Below are positions 32,315 to 43,800 of a stretch of 64,000 nt of DNA, in pieces (positions within the stretch are counted from its first letter, which is position 1; every line of letters begins with the position of its first letter). The DNA comes from Ascochyta rabiei (Eukaryota; Ascomycota; Dothideomycetes; Pleosporales; Didymellaceae). The translations under genes were made by a program, and so were the position numbers. A model generated the notes under the pieces. It did not search any database, was not told where the DNA came from, and was given only the letters and a program-made list of their open reading frames with translations. The DNA lies in NCBI RefSeq assembly GCF_004011695.2, contig NC_082411.1:248001-312000 (forward strand), in the 5' to 3' direction.

Positions 32315-35300
32315 TCAGTCCAACTCTTGTGCTGCCACCATGCCAGAATACATGCCACCCTCCGCTACGAGCTCGTCGTGTCTACCTTGTTCTACAATCC
32401 TTCCAGCATCGAAGACGAAGATTTTGTCCGCATGTTGAACACTCGCAAGCCTGTGGGCTATCATTATGGTCGTACGACCCTTCGATGCGGCTGCAATGGT
32501 CCTTCGAATCTCCCTCTCGGTATTCGCGTCTAATTGAGACGTAGCTTCGTCGAGCAGAAGGATTTCTGGGTCTCTCAAAAGAGCGCGTGCTATAGCTAGC
32601 CTCTGTCGCTGGCCGCCAGACAATTTCGAGCCATGGGCACCAACTTCCGTGTTATAGCCTTCCGGAAGGCTCATGATGAAGTCGTGAAGTTCACATTTCT
32701 TGGCCACAGCCACAATGTCCTCGTCACTAATATCAGCACCAGGTCGTCTACCAAGTCCGATATTGAACTTGACGCTTCCGGGAAACAAGTCGGGTTCTTG
32801 TTCGACCAACGCCAACCGGGCTCGGTGGTTTTGCACAGGCTCATTGCGTATGTCGCGTCCGTCCAGGTAGACTTGGCCGGCTGTAGGGTCGAAGAACCTT
32901 TCGATGAGGTGAACAGTGCTCGATTTTCCTGCACCAGATCGGCCTACGAATGCTGCATACTCGCCATGTCTGATTTGAAAGGAGACATTGTTCAATGCCG
33001 GTACATCCGGCCGCGTCTCGTAATGTAAGCTGACGCCGCGGAACTCAAGCTCTCCTCGCACGCCGAACGTTCCATAGCTGGCCGATGGCCCAGATAGCAA
33101 AGAATCCGTGTTTACAGTGGTACCCTCACATGGTGTATCCGAGGACTCGGTGTCTGTAAGAATGGTAGGTCGTTCGTCGTGGAGGGCGAAGACGCTCTGA
33201 GCAGCCGTCTTAGCTCGAGTGACTTCTGGGGCCAGACTGAACAGCTGGCCAGCAGCCTGAGCAGAGAAGAGCAATGCAGGCAGTACAATGAAGAAGTCCT
33301 TCTGGCTATAGTTACCCTTACGCACTTGCTTAGATCCCCTACACGCAGCTGTCAGTAAACGCTTCAACACTATCTTGAAGCTTGTGACACTTACCACCAA
33401 TAAGCCAGAGAATACACGTAGTAGGTTACTGATAGCGAGAACGCAAGGAGGATGTTGCCAAACACGGCGAACTTCAGATGCGACTCATACGGCCCGCGGA
33501 TAGCCTCTCGATATGAGTTGAGGAAGTGGTCCTCGAGACCAAAAGCGGCAACAATCTGCATGGAAGAGGTAGCCTCAGAGGCCAGTGTTGCGGCGTCGTT
33601 GTAGGCGTTCTGGTGGTTTTCCTCTGCCATAGCCAGGATGCGAAGACGCACAAAACCCGCAAAGATCATGATCGGAACAGCCGCGAGCAGGACAATGGCA
33701 ATCTTCCAAGCCACGACATGAGCCAAGATCGTTCCTCCTACGACCGATGTCGTAATCGAGAAGATCGTCCCTAAAATAACTCCAGAGAGTCCGCTGATTG
33801 AGCCGCTATCCATGTTGAGTTTAGACATAAGCGCATGATGCGAATGCCCTGGCTTCGAGAACCAGGAGATGTCTTGCTTCAGGATCGTGCGGAACGAAAT
33901 ATCTCGTACGCGAAGGACCAGGTTCTCCGATACTAGGCCAAAAGCCGCACCCCCGGTTCCGTGAGATATCAGCGCTACTACGGATAGGAGGAAGAACAAC
34001 AGACAGTAGAAGGAGATTCTCGAGGCCAGCTCGCCCGTCTTGGAGGTGTCATTGAGGAGCTCCACCAGGTTACCGAAGATAAAGGCTTCTCCAATGATAA
34101 CTCCTCCGCTCATGATTGACGCAATCAAACCAATAGCTATCGCTGGTATCTCATACCGACTCAGAGCTAGACATCTAAATATGAGTTGAAGGGCACTTTT
34201 GTTCGGGGGTTTCGCTGTTGTGGTAGTGGTTTCGGACGAGGAGTCGCTGACGACTGCATCGGTGTGATTTTGCTCCTTCTGTGAGAGCCGAGGGCTCGAA
34301 TAGACTGATGAGGCGACAGACGATTGGCCCTTCTTCTCAAATTGCTGGGCTTGGATGAGTTCCGCGTAGATGCCGTTCGCCCTTACCAGAATTTCATGCC
34401 GGCCATCTTCCGCTACAGCGCCGTCCTTCAGCACTACAATACGATCGGCGTCCCTGACGGTGGCAAGTCTGTGCGCTATGATGATCGTCGTTCGCCCAGC
34501 TTTCGCCGAAGAACGCCTCAGGTTTTCCAGTACAATTGCCTCGCTCGTCGCATCCATTGCACTGGTAAACTCATCAAGGAGCAATACTGAAGGGCGACCC
34601 ACCAATGCCCTGGCCAATGTGATGCGTTGTTTCTGTCCCCCGGACAACTGTGAATGGGGACCTGAGCCAATCTTTGTGTACATGCCATCCGGCAGACGAT
34701 CCAGAAACTCGCAGTGGGCTTCGTTAGCAGCTGCTACGCACCTAGTAAAGGCCTCATCTTCAGAAATATCCTCACTCTGTGGCAATCCGTGTTTGATGTT
34801 CTCGTAGATTGTACCAGTGAAGAGGACTGGATTCTGGGTGACAAGGGCAACATGTGATCGCAGACTGCGAATGTTGAACGATCTGATGTCTTCGTCACCA
34901 ATGGTGATTGTGCCAAAAGTGGGATCGTAGAGTCGAAGGAGCAACGATGTGATCGTAGACTTGCCTGAGCCGGAGGGACCTACCAATCCTGTGACCTGCC
35001 CGGGCGCAATGCTCAAGTCTACAGCATTCAGGATCTTGACGGTCGGTCTAGCCGGGTAGACAAACGAGACAGCAGAAAACTTGATTTCCTTGGCAAAATG
35101 TGATCCGCTGGCCTGCCGCCCTCCAGCATTGTAAACATCAATGTCTGACAACGGATAATCAAGGATTTCGTGGACCGCTTGCCCTGCAGCTGCCGCCATT
35201 GCGAAGGTCTGGATGAAGGGACCAAACCTCCCCACGACAAAAGAAGCGTCCAAGATGAGAAAAACAACGGCGTATATGGTACCAGCCTCAGCACTGCCGT

Positions 35301-36429
35301 TCCGAAGACGGTCACCATACCAGAATGCCAAGGCGTTCGCAGCGTAAGCAACAAAGTAGACGGATCCAAGCATTGTTGCTCCAGCTACACTCTTCTTAAT
35401 GCCAGCTCGCAGAGCGGCTCGAAGATGGTGAACATGTTCCTCGCTCAGCTTTTTTTGCAGGCCGAATGCCTGCACGATCTGCACAGCTCGAATGGCACTT
35501 TCTGCAAGAGAACCGGCCTTCTCTGTGCAGGCTGAGGCTTGCTTGGTAAACTTGGCGACATATTTTGTGCCAAATATAACAACGCAGGCCATCGAAGGGA
35601 TAACAGTAACGAGCCTTGGAGCATCGTCAGCCACAAATTATATCTTAAGCAATGTCGATCTTACAACGTCAGTTTGCTGGGGATTTACTTACATGAGGCC
35701 CGTAAGCTTAGCATTAAGGGTGAAGCCAACGAAAAATGCAGCAACAAAGTACGAGATCGACGCTAGGAACAAGCCTACTTTTTCGGAAGTACCAAGCTGG
35801 ATAGTTTGCGTCTTTTCTGTAAGAATGCTCGTCATATCGGGCGAAGCAGTGTCGAAGTAGGCCATATCCATTCCAAGTGCGCGATGTAAGAGCTGCTCTC
35901 GCGTCTTACGAGACACTCGCTCGCCAACCACAGCCCACGATACAGCCCATACCCATGTGACTATGAAGTAGCACGCCGCAACTATCATGAGAGAGCCCAA
36001 CAGCGTTCGGAGCTCATCTTGAGGCGGAGGGAAGTTGTTGATAATCCTGCCAAGAATGATGCCGATAAATGGGATGGGCAAGCCCGCCAAGATGGCTGTT
36101 ACAACCGCCAATGCTAGAATAACTCTTGAACCGAAGTCGTCCAGTGGCCTGTAGAGAGCGAAGTACGACGTTTTGAAAGGGTTCAATCCTAAGATCTGAC
36201 GGATGAATCTATGACGTATGGCAGTAATGTCTGTCCACGCCTCTGGTTGCACTGCTCCTAGTGAGGGTTCTGCGTGTCTGTCCCATTGCACACTGCGGCG
36301 TCCAGAGGCTCGACTGTCGTAGTGGAAGTCGTCAGAGTCAGATTCGCTAAGGAGAGGAGTTGCAGACCCAGTCTCTACAATAGATGCTGGTGCGCGGACA
36401 GTCTCGGAGCTCTCTCGGGAGTAAGGCAT
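32315..36429 (-). CDS. Full-length ABC transporter (MDR/ABCB type) of the siderophore locus
   Basis: Exons 35693..36429, 33395..35614 and 32315..33338 give 1326 residues in a TMD1-NBD1-TMD2-NBD2 order. The first intron (78 bases) must end at CTCCAAG near 35615: this restores LTGLMLVTVIPSMACVVIFG in TMD1, whereas nearer acceptors hit stops. NBD1 has Walker A VGPSGSGKST, signature LSGGQKQR and LLLDEFTSAMD, where most relatives have DEATSALD. NBD2 has GRSGAGKSS, LSGGQRQR and LLLDEATSQLD. H-loops (IIIAHRLAT, IMIAHRLAS) are present, so both sites look intact. It starts 1380 bases from the divergent NRPS and shares its promoter region. Transport of a siderophore, its precursor or a breakdown product is inferred from position. 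Confidence 0.93.
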
Positions 36430-36813
36430 GATGCGTCTCCGTTCATCGACGTGAAGCTGAATGAAAGACGGGCAATTGAGTCACCCAGTGTTATAAGCGT
36501 GGAGCCATATAGATGACTTGAGTCGTACGTGCAAGGCAACAAATGTGCGGAAGGATTTCGCAATGATTGACGGCACGAGCTCACAGCTTGTCTGCATGGC
36601 CCGTGTGTACCTTACTAAGCGGGAGCAGCGCTCATGTCGTCAATATTGAAAGTTAAGTACGGACTACATGGAAAGATGATTCTAGGTAGCCTACAAAACT
36701 TCTCATACAACACAGGAGTGAGGGTAGCTTGACAGCTGTTATATGCACATGCACAATGCTGGAGGCTGTCACAAGCATGCATCACACGAGTCAACGAGAT
36801 GTCCAGATTAGAG

Positions 36814-36822
36814 TTATCAGAT
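36814..36822 (-). promoter_or_regulatory. Iron-GATA (SreA-type) site, divergent promoter
   Basis: Plus strand TTATCAGAT, so ATCTGATAA on the minus strand; 385 bases upstream of the ABC transporter start. Confidence 0.6.
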
Positions 36823-36855
36823 CCTGCACACCGGGCCGATTCCTGCATGTGTGCA

Positions 36856-36864
36856 TTATCAGAT
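36856..36864 (-). promoter_or_regulatory. Iron-GATA (SreA-type) site, divergent promoter
   Basis: A second TTATCAGAT, 42 bases from the previous one and in the same orientation. Paired GATA sites are typical of high-affinity binding by two-finger iron GATA factors. Confidence 0.6.
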
Positions 36865-37250
36865 GAACAACCCGTGGCTCATCAGCGCGTGACTCGGCAC
36901 GTCCTTTTAATTCGTATCCTTTGTAGGCGCGTGCCTCTTCTCCTCACTTTCCAGCAAGGAGGCTTGCTCCGAAACCGGCTCGAGCTCCGACTGTTCAGCG
37001 AACGCCTACGACGCGTCTGCAGCATGCCCAACAGATGCCGTGCGTGGCGTGGGGCGACAGCGTGATGGATTTGAAGAGAAGGGGAAGGCGCCGGCACGTC
37101 ATTAGAGGCTACCTGCGATTTCGCCCACCAACATGAGCGCAAGCTAACGGGTAGCTGTGGATCTGTTGCGTCCCCTCGCGTTAGATCTTTGCTCAATTTT
37201 TCGGTCGCTTCCTTGCCCTCGTTTGCTAGGAAAGTGTTGCTGATCCTACC

Positions 37251-37259
37251 TTATCAGAT
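37251..37259 (-). promoter_or_regulatory. Iron-GATA (SreA-type) site proximal to the NRPS
   Basis: TTATCAGAT on the plus strand, 551 bases upstream of the NRPS start. Confidence 0.6.
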
Positions 37260-37809
37260 CCGTGTTCCCTCCAAGATGTATCACGCTGCTACGCGCTCAC
37301 CACCGGCGTGCAGAGCATAACACGGCAGACAACGCGCTGAAGCTCTGACAAACTCCAAACCTTTCCATGCTGAGTAGCTTGCGTCTGCGTTTTGGACCCC
37401 ACTTGCCCGACGCTGCCCAATGCTGCGCTTACCAGGCTCTATCACTCTTGGCGCACCGGCTACCTTTACACATGCAGCGAACTGCACGGGACGTAGACAA
37501 GCTTCGACGCGTTTCCACAAAGTGACAGTCTCGCGGGTTCACGTGTGCCACTACCTTACGTATATTCGACAGAAAGGACTGCAACCGTTCCAACCAATCA
37601 GTGGCCGGCAGTTTCTCATCACTGTCTTGTCCCCACTGAGGCCGTTAAGTACAAGTCAAGTGTGACAGACAAATAAGACGTCATCTTGTTATACCCTCGT
37701 TGTCCAGACTCTACTCGAAATTTGGTTGTGGGGAGGAGGGTTTTACTTCCAGCTTGAGCACGCTGACTCCTGGTACAACTATAAGCTTACATAATACGGA
37801 TCAAGCAGA

Positions 37810-40800
37810 ATGGTCCAACACACACGAAGGCAGACTCTGTCTGTACTAAACAAAAACCCAACAGTTATCGAGGGTCCAACACTACTGCACGAACTGGTGC
37901 CTCAGTCTTCGGATGCATCCGCTATCGAATTTCTGGAACATGGATTCAAGAGACGGAAGTTCTCCTACCAAAGACTGCACGCGCTCAGCGATAGCTTGGC
38001 GAGACGGCTCATCGAGCTGACGGCGACGCTGGAAAATGCGTCTCCCATTATCCCAGTCTTGCTGCCGCAATGTCCAGAGCTGTACGTTGTATTGTTGGCA
38101 ATTTTGAAGGCAGGGAAAGCTTTCTGTCCTCTGAACCTCGATGTCCCTGAAGAGAGATTGAGATTTATTCTCTCAGATGTCTCTGCGGACCTACTCATCA
38201 CGAACACCGAGTATCTAAATCAAGCGGAACTACTTCAGGAGGTGCGCACGATATGCGTAGACCACGAGCTATTGAGTGTCAACGAGAGCAATAGCACTGC
38301 CTTACCACACGTCGGCAACTTCGATTTGGCCTATGTACTGTACACTAGTGGTTCGACTGGATTGCCCAAGGCTGTGGGCGTGTCGCATCGTGCTGTCACG
38401 CAAAGCCTCTTGGCACATGAACGCCATATTCCGGTCTTTACACGCTTTCTTCAATTCGCCGCTCCTACGTTCGACGTTTCAATATTTGAAATCTTCTTCC
38501 CGTGGCTCAGAGGCCGAACCCTAGTTGGTCGCTCCCGTACGCAAATGCTCGAAGACCTTCCCGCCACGATCAGGACCCTCGAGGCGGATGCGGCCGAACT
38601 CACGCCTACGGTTGTTGGAAATCTTCTGCAGGGTCGTGCAAGCGTGCCTGGGCTGAGACTGCTACTTACCATCGGCGAGATGCTTACCCAGCACGTTGTG
38701 ACAGAGTATGGCGACAGTGCTACTCGAAAAGGAATCCTCTGGGCCATGTACGGACCGACTGAAGCTGCAATTCATTGCACCTTACAGGCACAGTTCTGCG
38801 CTTCCTCTTCAACCGGCAACATAGGATACCCTCTAGATACGGTCTCAGCATTCTTGGTCGCTCCATCTTCTGGTTTAGCTGCGACTTCCAACATCACGAT
38901 ATTGCCGTGGGGCGACGAAGGTGAACTCGTTCTCGGAGGGCACCAGATCGCGGAAGGATACCTCAATCGATCCGAGCTCACTGCTACATCCTTCATCGAC
39001 CATCCTGAATATGGTCGATTATATCGTACTGGGGATCGTGCACGATTCTGCGATGACGGTACGATCGAATGTCTCGGTCGCATCATCGCTGGTCAAGTGA
39101 AATTGAGAGGGCAAAGAGTCGAGCTTGGTGAGGTGGAACAAACCATCATGAAGGTCGAAGGCTGCCGTATGACAGTGGCGTCAATTATCAATGATACACT
39201 CGTGGCTTTCTGCGCCACTGGTTCGTGCAATGTACCCCGCCCAGAGGTACTGAGAGTTTGCAAGCGCTGGTTGCCAAGCTACATGATACCCAACGATGTA
39301 TACATGGTGTCAAACATGCCTCAACTACCCTCCGGTAAGATCGACAAGCGATCACTTGAATCAGAGTACTTGAAGTCTCTGCAATATCATGGCAGTACTG
39401 ATTTACAGCCTGATGATCGGGCTGCCCTTACTATCTTACGTCTGGTCCGCGACTGCTTGGGGCAAGAGCTTTCATTGGAGTCGAGTCTTGCTGCGGCTGG
39501 GCTGGACTCTCTCCGAGCAATCCGCATCGCCTCAAGGCTCCGCGCAGAAGGGTATGATCTTAGTGCGGTGGATGTCCTGTCCTTCCAAACCCTGTTTGAT
39601 CTCATCACAGCCTGCAAAGACATTCCTCCAACAGAAGGAGATCTACACACACCAGGCCCACTGTCAGTCCGTGAACTCGACTTTACAGCTCCTGACCTGG
39701 TGCTCGAAGAGTCGAGAATTGATTACATCTCTCCTTGCACGCCTTTGCAAGAAGCAATGCTCGCCGAGACTCTGTCCAGACCAAGCGCATATTGCAACTG
39801 GATTGAGTTGGAAATCTCTGTAACGCGGTCGTACGACGAAATATCTACAGCGATATCAAGACTTGCTCAGGAAAACGACCTCCTGCGGTCCGGCTTCTGC
39901 GTTTCTACAAAGGGCACAGGCAGTTTTGCACAAATCACATGGAAGGAACTGCACGAAACACAAATCGAAAGATCTTCATGTCCTCAGAAGACATATGAAA
40001 TAAACTCTACACAGGCGTTACTGCGACCGTTCCAAGTCAAGATACAAGACAGCTTGAATATGCCACGGTTGTTGATATATCTACACCACGCACTCTATGA
40101 TGGCTGGTCATTTGATCTCCTATTGGCCGACCTCGACAAGCTTCTGCGAGGGTTGGGGTCAACACGACGACCACAATTTCGAGACGTCAGTCAATACTAC
40201 ATGAAGCGACAGCAGACATCAGCTGCTGGGGCCGACAAAACGTACTGGACCGACCTACTCCGCGACTACATACCCACAGCTTTGGCTAACTACAATGGGG
40301 AGACAAAGCGCTTAGTAGGCCTCCGGTCGTATCGAGGACGCTCTTCTGTCAATTTCAAACGCTTGTCTGAGCGTGCTCACAATCTTGCTGTAAATCCTCA
40401 AGTGTTCTTCCAAGCAGCTACAGGCTACATTATGGGGCTCTATACCGGATCCCTGGACGTAATGTTTGGAAATGTCACTTCCGGAAGAACAATCCCCGTA
40501 ACTGACATTGAAGAGATTGTTGGTCCGTGTATAGCCTCTCTCCCGTTTCGATTAGATTTTGGAACCTTATCCACGGTGCACGAAGTCTTGAGAAAGACAC
40601 AAGACATAAATCGCGACTGTCTGCGGCACTGCTCGTTACCACTACGAGACATAGCAAGAGCGGCTGGCGTTCAACCTGGCACACGGTTGTTCGATGTACT
40701 GTTTGTCTGGCAACAGTCATCAAGCTCTGACAATAACCAAGATCTGGCTGTAAAAATTGCCGACAGTGCGGATGACCTTGAGTTCAAACTTACGCTTGAG

Positions 40801-43800
40801 TTCGAACCTTGTAACGATTGGATCTCCGTGCGCGTCACGTACGACCCATCGACACTACCAGAGAAGCAAATCGTGCACCTTTCACGGCAGATTGATGAGG
40901 TTGTCAACAAATTCCTAGACGACACTAGCTGCCCGATGTCCGATGTTGGACACTGCTTTACTACATCGAGTCTTTCTGTCGCCAACCCAGATCATCGCCG
41001 GGGCCACAACACCATCGGTCTCGCACATGCAGTAGAGACGTGGGCGGTCGTTTCTCCTAACAAAGAGGCTGTCATGTTTGGTCGTGTCCTTGACGGAACT
41101 ATACGGGTCAAAGATACGATCACTTACTCAAACCTCAACAGTCAAGCTAACCAACTAGCTTGCCTTCTTGGGCGGCACGGTATTGGGCAAGACCAACTGG
41201 TGTGTATTATGATGGAGAAATCATTGAATCTCTATGTTGCTATCCTTGCCGTGTTGAAGCTAGGCTCTGGGTATCTGCCACTCGTGCCTGACACGCCTTT
41301 AGGCCGGGTTGGAGCGATTCTTAAGGATGCACAAGTTGCCGCTTGCTTAAGCGATTCATCCGGTCTGCAGTCTCTGCAAGAGCACTTTTCTGGCACGATC
41401 GTCGACTTGGACTCAACAGATCTATCGACGTTTCCAAGCAACAACTTACATACGCCCTATAACGGATCTCATCTAGCCTATGCTGTCTTCACCAGCGGAA
41501 GCACAGGTACCCCAAAAGGTGTCCTCGTCACGCAACAGAATTTGATGAGCAATCTTGAGGTTTTGTCTGGCTTATACCCAGCGTCGACCGCATCAAGGAT
41601 GCTTCAGTCGTGCTCGCAAGCCTTTGATGTTTCTGTCTTCGAGATTTTCTACACTTGGCATATGGGCATGTCTCTCTGCACAGCGAAAAAAGAGGACCTG
41701 TTCCGCGACTTTGAAGCTTCAATCAATAATCTGGGTGTCACACACCTTAGTCTTACTCCTACTGTTGCAGCTCTCGTCGATCCCGACAATGTGCCCAACG
41801 TCAAGTTCCTTGTGACCGCAGGAGAAGCTCTGACAGAGCATGTGCGACGGCGGTGGGCTGGTCGAGGCTTGTATCAAGGTGAGCAACAACAATCTCTGTC
41901 CAGGCAGATCTAACCCAAGCGTAGGCTACGGTCCATCCGAAACCACCAACATCTGTACTGTGCGACCTTCGGTGACTTCTACAGACTTGATTAACAACAT
42001 TGGAGCACCCTTCAGTAACACATCCGCATTCGTATTAGATACTAATAGCAATGTGATTCTCCCTCGCGGTGCTCTAGGAGAGCTGTGCTTTGGAGGAGAA
42101 CAAGTGTTTCGAGGATATCTCAACCGGCCTGAGCTCAATACAAGCAAGCTCATCAATATCGCGCCTTATGGCAGACTCTACCGGTCTGGAGACATGGGAA
42201 GACTTCTGCCAGATGACTGCATTCTTTCTGCTGGTCGCTCGGACGATCAGGTAAAGATACGCGGTCAGCGAGTCGAGCTTAGTGAAATCACATCGCTCAT
42301 TCTGGATGAGGGCGCCGTTAACGATTGCGCAACACTCTTACTTTCGAACAGGAACGATATCAGTACCTTGGTGTGTTACTGGATTCCTGAAAACCACTTG
42401 AGTGATCACTTCAAGGTCTTGGACACCAAAGTACTTAGATCCACCACACTCCGAATTCTCGAAAACTTGTCACGGCAGCTCCCCGGATACATGGTACCGT
42501 CTTACGTCATTCCTGTCAGCCGTATACCCATGACTGCACAAGCTAAGATTGACAAGCGGCTGCTCCAGGAAACCTTCGTCGGGCTCACTGACACCGCCCT
42601 TACAAACTCTGGGGCTAGCAACGATGAAATCGATGGCAGAAGCAAAAGTAAAGAAATCAACATGTCGGACTGGGAGTTGAGCGTGGCAGACATCCTCGCG
42701 CATGTACTCCAGGTCAATTTGGCAGAGATCCAACGAACGACATCCTTCTTCAATTTGGGCTTGGATTCTGTATCCGCTATCCGTTTCTGTAATAGTCTCA
42801 GGCGGTCTGGTCTCGGCGACTTTACTGTTGCTGAAGTGCTCAAAAATCCGACAGTCTCTTATTTGGATGCCATACGAGCGGACGGTGTTGCCTCTTCCAA
42901 ATTACACAAGAAACCTTCGAACAAGCTCCAGAACATCTTCACAGAAAGTCAAAAAAATGATATCCTTTCGGTTTACAAAGGGTTGGGCCTCCTGGTGGAG
43001 AAGTTGAATCCCTGTACACCGTTGCAGGAAGCCATGTTGGCAAGCAGTGCTTCGTCTAAGGCTACCTACAGCAATACCATGGTCTTCGACGTCACAGGTG
43101 ACATTGCTCGCCTCCAAGCATGCTGGCAGCTTGCACAAAATCGCCACGAGATCTTACGAACCTCGTTCGTTTCATCAGATCACCCCAACTATGCATTTGC
43201 GCAGGTCGTTCTGAAAGATTTGAGCATCGAGTGGGGTCAGTTGGGCACGCTTGAAAATGTCCAATCTCATATGGGCGCAGTTCTGGCGAAATTACTTGCC
43301 TGTCACAGGCCGCCCCTGCATTTGGCCATTCATGAAACCGGATCGTCAACCAAGATCATCTTTAGCTGCCATCACGCACTTTACGACGGTACTGCTATCA
43401 TGATCCTGCTTGAAGAGATCCAAAAGGCCTACTTTGGCTACGAATTATCTCCCACAACACCTTATGACCAATACTTGCAACACCTGATCTCTCAAGACCT
43501 GAACGAAGCGGATTCGTTCTGGTCAAGTCGCTTTGCTGACTTTGAACCGACGTACTTCCCCAATTTGACTGGCAAAGTTCACAAACACCCCGGAACATCA
43601 AAATCGCTGAGACGGAACCTTAAGCTGCCATTGAGCGTGGTTCGTGCAGCGTCCCAACACGCTTCATCATCCGTACTTTCGGTCATACAAGCAGCTTGGG
43701 CAAAGCTTCTGCACTTCTATAAGGGCGAAAACGATCTGTGCTTCGGCAATGTTGTCAGCGGTCGTGCTTTTCCTGAAGACGGTCTGGACAGCCTTGTAGC

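Larger units (their letters stand above)
36430..37809. promoter_or_regulatory. Divergent ABC transporter / NRPS control region
   Basis: 1.38 kb between the two start codons, with no gene supported. It holds three exact iron-GATA consensus sites (36814, 36856, 37251) and a CCAAT box at 37594-37598. It probably coordinates the NRPS and transporter under iron limitation. Confidence 0.6.
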
